Position numbers and translations under genes: made by a program. 11,095 bases of DNA, from assembly GCA_003509305.1 (NCBI GenBank), contig DOMU01000197.1, positions 6,367-17,461 on the forward strand, in the 5' to 3' direction. Source of the DNA: Desulfobulbaceae bacterium (GTDB lineage Bacteria > Desulfobacterota > Desulfobulbia > Desulfobulbales > Desulfocapsaceae). Of the stretch, positions 1-6,317 are shown piece by piece. The notes under the pieces are model-generated. The model was not told the DNA's origin. It searched no databases and saw only the letters and a list, made by a program, of their open reading frames with translations. Numbering within the stretch: position 1 is the stretch's first letter; every line of letters begins with the position of its first letter.

Positions 1-645
1 GCAGGCGAGCAGATTGTCGAATACCGCCACCGTCGTTGTATCGTACTCGTCGGCGCCGCCGCAGAGCATGGCATCCTGCATCCCGTATTTGATGGTTTCA
101 TAACCAAAACCGATGGCCTGGGCGCTGGTCGTGCAGGCGGTTGATGAGGCGATGACGCGTCCGGTGATACCGAACATCCTCGTGATATTAACGGCGGTGG
201 TATGCACCATCGAGCGCAGATAATCGACGGCGCCGATACCCTGGAAGCCTTCGTCGAGGTTGTGAAAAAAAATTTTGTAAATATCGCGCTGTACGCCTGG
301 GCTGCCATGGGTCGAGCCAAAGGCGACGCCCAAACGCCCGGAGGTGATAAATTCCTGGCTCAGGCCGGAAGCGCCGAGCACGTCTTTCGCCACCTGGCAG
401 GCATAGTAAGCCACCGGCCCCATGGTTTTTTTATCCGAGCGTGTGAATTGATAATCGATCGGATAATCGACGGTGCCGAATACCTGGCAGGCAATGCGCG
501 AGGTGAGCAAGCCGTCGTCACACAAAGGTTTGACACCGGATTTGCCGCTGAGCAGGCTGTGGCAAATATCATTTTTGCCGTAACCAATCGGGCTGATCGC
601 CTGGGCGGCGGTGATAACAACGCGGCGGTTCCGCGGGCGGCTCAT
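1..645 (-). CDS. Beta-ketoacyl-ACP synthase (FabF/FabB-like, aryl-polyene-type), N-terminal part
   Basis: The gene runs off the left edge. Reading the minus strand from the ATG at 645-643 gives 215 open residues of a thiolase-fold condensing enzyme, which extends an acyl chain on ACP by decarboxylative condensation with malonyl-ACP. The nucleophile is visible: Cys171 in the block SSTACTTSAQ, followed by GFGYETIKYG and GGADEYDTTTVAVFDNLL. The two active-site histidines lie in the missing C-terminal half, so completeness cannot be judged. The start overlaps the ACP stop in an ATGA arrangement, which indicates translational coupling and a dedicated ACP/KS pair. The blocks HTTAVNIT, ASSTACTTSAQAIGFGYE and GGADE-x7-AVFDNLLA recall the KS enzymes of aryl polyene clusters (ApeO type) more than FabF; this is recalled family knowledge, not an alignment. 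Alternatives are a divergent FabF or FabB. The KS family is near certain; the subtype is tentative. Confidence 0.93.
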   Translation of the reverse strand, partial: MSRPRNRRVVITAAQAISPIGYGKNDICHSLLSGKSGVKPLCDDGLLTSRIACQVFGTVDYPIDYQFTRSDKKTMGPVAYYACQVAKDVLGASGLSQEFITSGRLGVAFGSTHGSPGVQRDIYKIFFHNLDEGFQGIGAVDYLRSMVHTTAVNITRMFGITGRVIASSTACTTSAQAIGFGYETIKYGMQDAMLCGGADEYDTTTVAVFDNLLAC

Positions 646-902
646 ACTGTCCTGCCGTTCTGGATTTTTTCCAGATAGTTGAGAATGTCGTCGACGGTGC
701 GAATTTCCATAGCCGCTTCCTTTTCGGCGCGGGTCAGGGAAAAACCGAGCATCTTTTCGATTTTCGCCAGCAACTCGATGGCGTCGATGCTGTCAAAACC
801 ATGGGCATCGTGAAGGTTGTCATCAAGCTTCACCTCCTTAAATTCAAAGTCCTCGGCCAGGATGGTGAGGATATGTCCTTTCAGTTCATCGCGTGTCAGC
901 AT
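642..902 (-). CDS. Acyl carrier protein
   Basis: This 86-residue acidic helical protein is an acyl carrier protein. The phosphopantetheine attachment site is Ser38 in GFDSIDAIELL, the expected position for the family, and the length is normal. It would be converted to the holo form by a phosphopantetheinyl transferase and carry acyl chains for the beta-ketoacyl synthase that starts in its stop codon (ATGA overlap, 645-642). Compared with housekeeping AcpP (usually DSLD), the DSID motif, the FDSIDAIELLAKIE helix and a C-terminal block with IRTVDDI look like carrier proteins of specialised type II systems such as aryl polyenes. The ATG at 902-900 has no clear Shine-Dalgarno sequence. The 464 bases upstream hold no gene, so the promoter of this pair probably lies there. 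Confidence 0.95.
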   Translation of the reverse strand: MLTRDELKGHILTILAEDFEFKEVKLDDNLHDAHGFDSIDAIELLAKIEKMLGFSLTRAEKEAAMEIRTVDDILNYLEKIQNGRTV

Positions 903-937
903 AATTACTAATCCATAGCTTCATTGCTGGACATGCA

Positions 938-983
938 ACCATATCCTTGTCATTTCGGGCACCATGAGAAATGACAATATGGT
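938..983. repeat. Long imperfect inverted repeat (hairpin), possible interspersed repeat copy
   Basis: The arms are ACCATA (938-943) pairing with TATGGT (978-983), and TTGTCATTTC (947-956) pairing with GAAATGACAA (968-977). A 3-base bulge (944-946) separates the two segments and an 11-base loop (957-967) closes the hairpin, giving 16 paired bases. It ends 36 bases upstream of the ACP start codon, so on the minus strand it may lie in the ACP leader. No T-run follows on either strand, which argues against an intrinsic terminator. The core, TTTCTC near CGAAATGACA on the minus strand, resembles a palindromic dispersed repeat that I recall from many proteobacterial genomes. That identity is a guess; the hairpin itself is directly visible. 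Confidence 0.6.
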
Positions 984-985
984 GG

Positions 986-1018
986 ATTATGTCCGTTGAT
1001 CAATAAGAATAATGTCCG
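986..1018. repeat. Direct repeat pair ATTATGTCCG / ATAATGTCCG
   Basis: Two 10-base copies differing at one position start at 986 and 1009, 23 bases apart, which is about two helical turns. They lie 84 to 116 bases upstream of the ACP start, on one face of the helix, as expected for a regulator binding as a head-to-tail dimer. No cognate regulator is visible in the window. Chance similarity in AT-rich DNA is possible. Confidence 0.35.
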
Positions 1019-1053
1019 CGTTATACAGGCAAGTTAACGCGCATCATCCGTGT

Positions 1054-1200
1054 TCATAAATCGTCACTCCGGTTGTGCTGATTTGATCGGCGAGCGGAGA
1101 ATCTTCCGGCACAGAATATATCGTATATATCGGCGTTTTTCTCCAAAGTTCTCCATACATCATAAGCGAATCCGTAGAATTCACTCGCCATGCGCGGCAT
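1054..1200 (-). CDS. Doubtful small ORF, 48 residues, unknown
   Basis: An ATG at 1200-1198 (or an in-frame ATG at 1191-1189) opens 48 codons ending at the TGA at 1056-1054. The peptide contains ASEFYGFAYDVWRTLEKN and ends in RSDDL. Its mix of aromatic, acidic and basic residues looks more protein-like than the arginine-rich reading of the opposite strand, but no family is recognised and there is no convincing ribosome binding site. It may be a remnant of a longer gene, because the same frame is open upstream for about 15 more codons to a TAA near 1246, or it may be part of a repeat. No function is proposed. Confidence 0.15.
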   Translation of the reverse strand: MPRMASEFYGFAYDVWRTLEKNADIYDIFCAGRFSARRSNQHNRSDDL

Positions 1201-1346
1201 CACCGGCGCAGGAACCAAAGTACCGCCTTTTTTATGTTGTTTTCTTTAAATATCGGAATCGCGATTTTTTTAATTTCATCAAGCGCGTACACGCCTGGCT
1301 GAGCCGTTTTCGGCTTTCGCACCATGCCATCTGATATGCTTTCCGG

Positions 1347-1364
1347 TCAAATATCATCAAATAT
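1347..1364. repeat. Two tandem copies of TCAAATAT after the rnr stop
   Basis: TCAAATAT occurs at 1347-1354 and 1357-1364, separated by CA, immediately downstream of the rnr stop codon on the minus strand. The repeat is exact but short and AT-rich, so its meaning is unclear. Confidence 0.3.
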
Positions 1365-1366
1365 GG

Positions 1367-3538
1367 TCATTGTCCACTTTTTCGCTCACCGTCTTTCTCA
1401 ATAACGAAATTGAGACGGCGACGGCGGCGGTCAGCCTCGACGAGACGAACCGTGAGCGTATCGCCGATGACAAGAATCTTATGTGAAAGTTCGCCAGTCA
1501 ACCGCTGTTTTTCCCGGTCATAAAAGTAATATTCGTCAAGCGTGTCAAGGGCCACGGCGCCAGCCACCGGCGGCTCGGCGATGTCGATAAAAATCAGCGT
1601 CGGACTGAAACCGGAGATGCTGGCGGCAAAGGTTTCTCCGAGGCGGTCAGCCATGAAAATCACCCGCAGTCGGTCGTTCATTTCGCGGCTGGCGGTAATA
1701 GCCAGCCGTTCGCGTGATGACAGCCAATCGCCCTCTTCGCTGAGATGTTGCGGGTTGATTTCTTTGTTTTCACCATCAAACAGCCGCGCCAGCACCCGGT
1801 GCGCCAGCAGATCGGGATAGCGGCGGATCGGCGAGGTGAAATGGCAGTAGCGGGCGGCGGCCAGGGCAAAATGGCCGAGATTCTCCGGAGCATAGCGGGC
1901 CTGGCGCAGCGTCCGCAGCACCAGATTTTCGATCACATATTCCTTCTCCGTGCCTTTGGCCTGGCATAATATCGCACGAAACCAGGCCGGGCTTGGCGTC
2001 GGTGGTGGCGGGTTCAGTCCCAGCGAGCGAGCCAGTTGATAGAAATTTTCTGTCTTTTCCTGGTCCGGGACTTCATGGATGCGATACAAGAAAGCCTGGC
2101 CCCGCGCGGTGAGTTCTTCGGCGACAGCCATATTGGCCGCCAGCATACATTCTTCAATCAACTGATGCGCCGGACCCGCCTGACGCCCGGCAAGTGATAC
2201 CACGTGTCCCGCCGTATCGAGTGTGAAAACCGGCTCGGCCATGGTCAGATTGATAGCGCCTTTTTCTTCGCGCCGCCCTCGCAAAAGCGTGGCGAGCTTG
2301 GCGGCAAGAGCAATGGTCTGCCGCCATTTTTCCGTCTCTTTACTCTGGCTGGACAGAACCGCCGCCGCTTCGGCATAAGTGCAGCGCCTGCCGCTTGTAA
2401 TCAGCGACCGGCAAAACGATTTGCCCAGCAACTCGCCAGTGACGGAAAAATCGAGAACCATCGTCAGACAGAAACGCGGCGCACCCGGCCTGAGGCTGCA
2501 CAGATCGTTGGATAAACGTTCAGGCAGCATCGGGATAACCAGGCCAGGAAAATAGATTGAGGTGCCACGCTTCCGCGCTTCGGCGTCGAGGGCGCCGCCC
2601 GACCGCACATAGTGTCCGACATCGGCGATTGACACATAGAGGCGAAAGCCTTCACCGCGACGTTCGACGGCGATGGCGTCGTCGAAATCCCTGGCATCAT
2701 CACCGTCGATGGTGATATGAAAGATCTGGCGCAGGTCGGCGCGATTCGGCGGACATTCCGCGGCATTGCCAGGTTCAGGCATGGCGGCGGCCTCGGCAAT
2801 GGCGGCCTGAGGAAATTCGACGGGCAATTCATGGGCAAGGACGACAAGGCGCGCCTGCACCAAAGCACTGTCGGGATCGCCAAGGACTTCCTGCAAAAGC
2901 ACACTAACCTGGCTTGGCGATGAACCGGTCGGCGGCGGGAGCAACCGGGCCAGCACCATCCGGCCATTTGCCTCCGGGCCGATTGGTTGATCCGCCGTTA
3001 GCGGCAAGATTTCTGGATAACAGCCATCTTCTGGCAAAAAGATGGCCCGGCTGCCCGAATGCCGTTTTTCCAAACGGCAGATGCCAGCCAGCTCCGTCCG
3101 TCGCCGGGCAATGACGCCGATAATTTCTCCTTCGCCGCCTTTATTCAGGACGAACAAAACCGTATCGCCGTGCCAGGCACCCGCCGTTTTGCGGGCCGGG
3201 ATAAAAATATCTTCCGTCCGTCCCTTCACCTTGACAAAGCCGAAGCCCTTATCGGCGCGGGAAAAATCGCCGGCCCAAAACTTCCCGCCGGTCAGACGGC
3301 AGCGATTGCGGCCATACCGTTCGATGAAACCGAGATGAAGCAAGCGGTCGACCGCCTCTTCACCAGTTTTACCGGCATGATGGGCAATATCCCTGGCCAA
3401 AGCCGACTTACCGTGACTGTACAGCCACAGCAGTATGGCGCGGTCAGCCGCGCTGAAACCGGTGTCGGCGGAACGGGCATTTTTTTCGGCATTCCGGTTT
3501 GGCCAGCCGCGCCCACGTCGGCGTTTTTTCGTAAACAT
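1367..3538 (-). CDS. rnr: Ribonuclease R (VacB/RNB family 3'-5' exoribonuclease)
   Basis: This 723-residue protein degrades structured RNA processively from the 3' end and acts in mRNA turnover, rRNA quality control and tmRNA-linked decay. Domains in order: a basic tail (1-25), a winged-helix segment (about 28-85), cold-shock OB folds (from about 88, with GFGFVKVKGRTEDIFIP), the RNB catalytic domain (about 270-600) and a C-terminal S1 domain (about 634-712) ending in a basic patch. Catalytic metal ligands are visible in TIDGDDARDFDDA (Asp278, Asp284, Asp286, Asp287). Family blocks SIADVGHYVR (303-312) and FTSPIRRYPDL (567-577) are intact. The length is within the family range, slightly shorter than the E. 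coli enzyme. The ATG at 3538-3536 is preceded by only a weak GGGA-type binding site. It is divergent from the RelA/SpoT homolog and has its own promoter candidate at 3571-3599. RNase II is the alternative; the N-terminal helix-turn-helix and basic tail favour RNase R. Confidence 0.96.
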   Translation of the reverse strand: MFTKKRRRGRGWPNRNAEKNARSADTGFSAADRAILLWLYSHGKSALARDIAHHAGKTGEEAVDRLLHLGFIERYGRNRCRLTGGKFWAGDFSRADKGFGFVKVKGRTEDIFIPARKTAGAWHGDTVLFVLNKGGEGEIIGVIARRRTELAGICRLEKRHSGSRAIFLPEDGCYPEILPLTADQPIGPEANGRMVLARLLPPPTGSSPSQVSVLLQEVLGDPDSALVQARLVVLAHELPVEFPQAAIAEAAAMPEPGNAAECPPNRADLRQIFHITIDGDDARDFDDAIAVERRGEGFRLYVSIADVGHYVRSGGALDAEARKRGTSIYFPGLVIPMLPERLSNDLCSLRPGAPRFCLTMVLDFSVTGELLGKSFCRSLITSGRRCTYAEAAAVLSSQSKETEKWRQTIALAAKLATLLRGRREEKGAINLTMAEPVFTLDTAGHVVSLAGRQAGPAHQLIEECMLAANMAVAEELTARGQAFLYRIHEVPDQEKTENFYQLARSLGLNPPPPTPSPAWFRAILCQAKGTEKEYVIENLVLRTLRQARYAPENLGHFALAAARYCHFTSPIRRYPDLLAHRVLARLFDGENKEINPQHLSEEGDWLSSRERLAITASREMNDRLRVIFMADRLGETFAASISGFSPTLIFIDIAEPPVAGAVALDTLDEYYFYDREKQRLTGELSHKILVIGDTLTVRLVEADRRRRRLNFVIEKDGERKSGQ

Positions 3539-3548
3539 AGTTTCCCGC

Positions 3549-3578
3549 TTGTTAAAAAAATGTAAAATACAGTATACT
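3549..3578 (+). promoter_or_regulatory. Sigma-70-type promoter candidate for the RelA/SpoT homolog
   Basis: The -35 box TTGTTA (3549-3554) and the -10 box TATACT (3573-3578) are separated by 18 bases; four and five of six positions match the consensus. Transcription would start near 3585, giving a leader of about 80 bases before the ATG at 3668. The -10 box lies inside the palindrome AGTATACT (3571-3578), shared with the opposing rnr promoter candidate. Confidence 0.55.
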
Positions 3579-3599
3579 ATAAGCTTGCATTTTTTTCAG
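3571..3599 (-). promoter_or_regulatory. Sigma-70-type promoter candidate for rnr
   Basis: On the minus strand, the -35 box CTGAAA (3599-3594) and the -10 box TATACT (3576-3571) are spaced by exactly 17 bases; four and five of six positions match the consensus. Transcription would start near 3564, about 26 bases before the rnr ATG at 3538. Because AGTATACT is a perfect palindrome, this -10 box overlaps the plus-strand -10 box by six of eight bases, so the two promoters could not be opened at once. Confidence 0.5.
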
Positions 3600-3634
3600 G
3601 AAGCAGTCGCCTTTTCCTAGCCTAAAGAAAATTC

Positions 3635-3661
3635 AGGAGGGCGGCATAGCTGTACAGGAGG
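3635..3661 (+). promoter_or_regulatory. Duplicated Shine-Dalgarno sequences before the RelA/SpoT homolog
   Basis: A perfect AGGAGG at 3656-3661 sits 6 bases before the ATG at 3668 and fixes that start. A second perfect AGGAGG lies 21 bases upstream at 3635-3640, each in the context CAGGAGG. No ATG, GTG or TTG follows the upstream copy at a usable distance, so it does not drive a visible leader peptide. It could be a ribosome standby site or chance. Confidence 0.7.
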
Positions 3662-3667
3662 AACGCC

Positions 3668-5788
3668 ATGCAGAAAAAGCAGATTCCCTTTGATACCGCC
3701 GCCTACCGCGAACAAATGGCACCTATCCTGGCCGGCCATGCCAAGACGGAAATCTTCTGGGACGCCCTCGAATTTGCCGAGCGGGCGCATCATGGCCAAT
3801 GGCGCAAGGCCGGTGACGCCTATATTCTCCATCCCTGTTCGGTGGCCAGAATTCTCGCGGAAGAGATGGGGATTGTCAACCCGGAGATCATGGCGGCGGG
3901 TCTTTTGCACGACACCATTGAGGATGTGCCGGGAGTGACCCGAGAGGTGATTGAGAGGCGCTTCGGCGCTTATACGCGGCAGATTGTCGAAGGCTGCACA
4001 AAAGTCACGCAGGATTCAGCCGATCGCCATCAGAGTGCCCACCTGAACCACCTCAGACTATTCTCCGGCGCCGCGCTGCACCCGGAAGTTATGCTAGTTA
4101 AACTGGCCGACCGGCTGCACAACATGCGCACCCTCAATGCCCTACCGAAAAAGAAGCGGCAGCGGGTCGCCGACGAAACCCTGAACATCTACGCGCCACT
4201 GTCGTCCCTGTTCGGTTTTTTCGTCATCAAACGCGAAATGTACAATCTGGCCATCAGTTTCCGCTATAAGAAGCGCAGCGACCAGATCAACGCCCATATC
4301 AAAGAATTGCGCAACAACCCGATCGCCAACACCCTGGTCGAAACTCTGCGGCAAAAAATGCGGGTGGCCCGCCTCGATTGCGAGGTCAATCTCCGCGTCA
4401 AAGAGCTGTCGGCCTACTACGACAGCCGCAACCACATACTGCGTGACCGTATTGAATTTCCGATCGAAATTCATCTTGTCATCAACGGTGCCGATACCGA
4501 CGGCTGTTACCGCGCCTTGGGCATTTTACATGCCACCTGCCAGCCCCTGCCGCGCACCATCCGTGATTTCATCGCCAACCCGAAAAATCTTACCGGTTAC
4601 CGCAGCCTGCACAGCCGGGCCGTGGTCGGCGGCTTGCAACTGCTTTTTAAAATCAGAACCAAAGAGATGATCCATTTCGCCCAGCGCGGCAACTGGCAGA
4701 ACTGGATCTCAAAAGATGGTTCGCTGAAGCTGGAATTTATGAAAGAATTCCAGGAATTTTTCAATGCCTTGAGTGCCACCGATGCCCCAGGCATCCAGAA
4801 CGTCATCGCCGCCAGCGAATCGAAGGAAATCTATACCTACACGCCGCGTGGCGATGTCATCCGTCTGCCCTCGAATGCGACGGTGCTCGACTTCGCCTTT
4901 CAGGTGCATTCACAGCTTGGCCGGGCCTGCCAGAATGGCCTGATCCGCAATAAGATTTATCCGATCGACCATGTGCTGCATGACGGCGATATTGTCAAAA
5001 TTATCCGCGCCGACCAGCCGGTTCAGTTTCCGCAGGAGACGCTGGGCTGGCTGCGGACCGCTCGGGCGCGAGCCGAGCTGGCCGAAGATTTCCGCATCCG
5101 TCGCCGCAAGGTAACGAAAGAAATTGGTTATACCATGCTGCGCCAGGAGCTGCGCCGCTACGGTTTTTCTCCCGACGTGCTCGAAGGTGACAGCCGCGAG
5201 GCCCTGTTGCGCGCTTTTGATCTGCCCGATTTCGACGAAATGTGTGGCCGCATCGGCGAAGGCAGGATGCGTCTTATCACTATCATGGAGCGCATAAAAA
5301 ACGATTTTTATGGGGGCGTCGCGCCGCTGGTGCCACCGGTCGGTATCTTCAATACGGTGAAACTCTCGACTCTTGACCCGGTTTGCGTCAAACTGTCAGC
5401 CTGCTGCAAACCCGATCCCACCAGCCACAACAACTTTGCCCTTTTGACCGAGCGTGGTATCTCCGTGCATCATAAACAGTGCCAGCAACTGCAAAAGATT
5501 GCCTTTCATCGCGACGATGCCGTCGATATTTCCTGGAAGCTGAAAGAAACCCAGGTGGAAAAGATGCAGGAACTCCGTTTTCACGGCCTCACCCGCCTGG
5601 AAATTCTGGCTTTGGTGACCCATGCGCCGGAACAGTTGCGGCTCTATGCCCTGGAAGCGGCGAACGGCGAGGAGGATACCCGCAAATGGCGGCTGCTCTT
5701 CAAAGCCTCCGACCTGCTGGCGCTGCAAAGGGTATTGCGCTATTTCCGCAGGTCTGTGGATTCATTTGATTTTTTCATAAAATGTTGA
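3668..5788 (+). CDS. RelA/SpoT homolog (RSH), hydrolase motifs intact, synthetase motifs degenerate
   Basis: This 706-residue long RSH protein belongs to the stringent-response family that makes or breaks (p)ppGpp. Domains in order: HD hydrolase (about 35-160), synthetase-like (about 235-340), TGS (about 386-447), helical, CC/zinc-finger (Cys579, Cys580, His601, Cys605) and a divergent C-terminal ACT-like part. Hydrolase residues known from the family are all present: Arg46, His55, His81-Asp82, Glu85-Asp86, Asp148 and Asn152. The synthetase region keeps the scaffold (CYRALG at 280-285, RDFIANPK, GYRSLH) but not the chemistry. The usual D-x-x-A-x-R block reads FPIEIH (264-269), the catalytic Glu of EVQIRT is Leu326 in LLFKIRT, the GRxKHxYS block reads LRVKELSA, and the AAHW motif is lost. 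I infer a ppGpp hydrolase or regulator without synthesis, so another synthetase should exist elsewhere. The start is fixed by AGGAGG six bases upstream. SpoT is the closest named relative, but a symbol would overstate the match. Confidence 0.93.
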   Translation: MQKKQIPFDTAAYREQMAPILAGHAKTEIFWDALEFAERAHHGQWRKAGDAYILHPCSVARILAEEMGIVNPEIMAAGLLHDTIEDVPGVTREVIERRFGAYTRQIVEGCTKVTQDSADRHQSAHLNHLRLFSGAALHPEVMLVKLADRLHNMRTLNALPKKKRQRVADETLNIYAPLSSLFGFFVIKREMYNLAISFRYKKRSDQINAHIKELRNNPIANTLVETLRQKMRVARLDCEVNLRVKELSAYYDSRNHILRDRIEFPIEIHLVINGADTDGCYRALGILHATCQPLPRTIRDFIANPKNLTGYRSLHSRAVVGGLQLLFKIRTKEMIHFAQRGNWQNWISKDGSLKLEFMKEFQEFFNALSATDAPGIQNVIAASESKEIYTYTPRGDVIRLPSNATVLDFAFQVHSQLGRACQNGLIRNKIYPIDHVLHDGDIVKIIRADQPVQFPQETLGWLRTARARAELAEDFRIRRRKVTKEIGYTMLRQELRRYGFSPDVLEGDSREALLRAFDLPDFDEMCGRIGEGRMRLITIMERIKNDFYGGVAPLVPPVGIFNTVKLSTLDPVCVKLSACCKPDPTSHNNFALLTERGISVHHKQCQQLQKIAFHRDDAVDISWKLKETQVEKMQELRFHGLTRLEILALVTHAPEQLRLYALEAANGEEDTRKWRLLFKASDLLALQRVLRYFRRSVDSFDFFIKC

Positions 5789-5792
5789 TTCT

Positions 5793-6317
5793 TCATTCCC
5801 CTGAGACCGATTCCTTTTGCAAAAGCCGCCGGTAATTTTCATGGTAATTACCGAGAATACCGGCAAGAAGCATTGGTAAATCCCCCGGTTGCCGCGAACT
5901 CCTGAGAAGCTGGGTAAGGATTTTCTCGAGGTTCAGCCGCTCCCCCATGAAGATATTACGCAGAATCAAAGAAACAAGGCGCGTGATTGTCGTCAGGTTG
6001 GAAATACGCGATTGCAGGTGATGGTCGCGGTCGAAGGCGGTCGAGGCAAAAATTTCGACCGGATGACCGTTAATCTCACTGACTGAGACATACCAGGCGT
6101 TATTGTCGCGGTCGCGGGTGCGGTAACGGACGGCATCAAGCACGTCAGGCAGCTCGCTTGGTTCATCGCCGGGCTGCGCCGCATCGGCGTCTTCCCGTTG
6201 ACGGCACAGACGCAGCGCCGTCAACAACTCCTGACATTCTGGGCAGAAAATCGCGCCCGCTTCCACCGGCTTGTCGCAAACCGTGCAATTGGTCTCTTCT
6301 CGTCTATTTGTTTCCAT
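5793..6317 (-). CDS. Zinc-ribbon protein with a TSCPD-like domain (resembles the class II ribonucleotide reductase C-terminal module)
   Basis: The N-terminus carries a zinc ribbon, CxxC-x10-CxxC (Cys11, 14, 25, 28 from the chosen Met). After an acidic linker comes a segment with LPDVLDAVRYRTR, AWYVSVSEINGHPVEIF, ITRLVSLILRN, LNLEKILTQLL and DLPMLLAGIL. The order and spacing match, by my recall, the TSCPD domain at the end of adenosylcobalamin-dependent ribonucleotide reductases (RPDVL, YVTVNE..GRPFEVF, EALGRLISLALR, EEIIxQLKGI), but the TSCPD cysteine is missing. No catalytic reductase domain is present, so it is a free-standing accessory or regulatory protein of unproven role. The ATG at 6317 is chosen because GGAG lies 9 bases upstream; an in-frame ATG at 6332 would add five residues. 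It overlaps the end of aat by 14 bases, so the two are co-transcribed, and its stop is 4 bases from the convergent RSH stop. Confidence 0.75.
   Translation of the reverse strand: METNRREETNCTVCDKPVEAGAIFCPECQELLTALRLCRQREDADAAQPGDEPSELPDVLDAVRYRTRDRDNNAWYVSVSEINGHPVEIFASTAFDRDHHLQSRISNLTTITRLVSLILRNIFMGERLNLEKILTQLLRSSRQPGDLPMLLAGILGNYHENYRRLLQKESVSGE

Larger units (their letters stand above)
903..1366. other. Gene-poor intergenic region between rnr and the ACP gene
   Basis: These 464 bases are visibly more AT-rich than the flanking genes. They contain a 16-bp hairpin (938-983), a pair of 10-bp direct repeats (986-1018), a doubtful 48-codon minus-strand ORF (1054-1200) and two tandem TCAAATAT copies just past the rnr stop (1347-1364). 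No tRNA cloverleaf, no intrinsic terminator with a T-run in the right orientation, and no convincing promoter could be identified. The stretch must still carry the 3' end of the rnr transcript and probably the start of the ACP/KS transcript. Confidence 0.6.

Noticed and set aside
202..678. 158-codon plus-strand ORF opposite the KS and ACP genes
   Set aside because: The minus strand carries the KS active-site block and the ACP attachment site across the same bases.
1302..1315. AGCCG-TTTT-CGGCT hairpin as rnr terminator
   Set aside because: Only a 5-bp stem, and on the rnr strand it is followed by CAGCC rather than a T-run.
1050..1334. 94-codon plus-strand ORF in the rnr-ACP spacer
   Set aside because: It starts with GTG without a ribosome binding site, is extremely rich in Arg, Phe and His with a low-complexity RIYRIYRR stretch created by AT repeats, and matches no family I recognise.
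5830..5853. Perfect 8-bp inverted repeat CGGTAATT / AATTACCG as terminator for the RSH gene
   Set aside because: It lies inside the coding end of the zinc-ribbon gene and has no T-run after it on the plus strand; the hairpin is real but the terminator reading is not supported.
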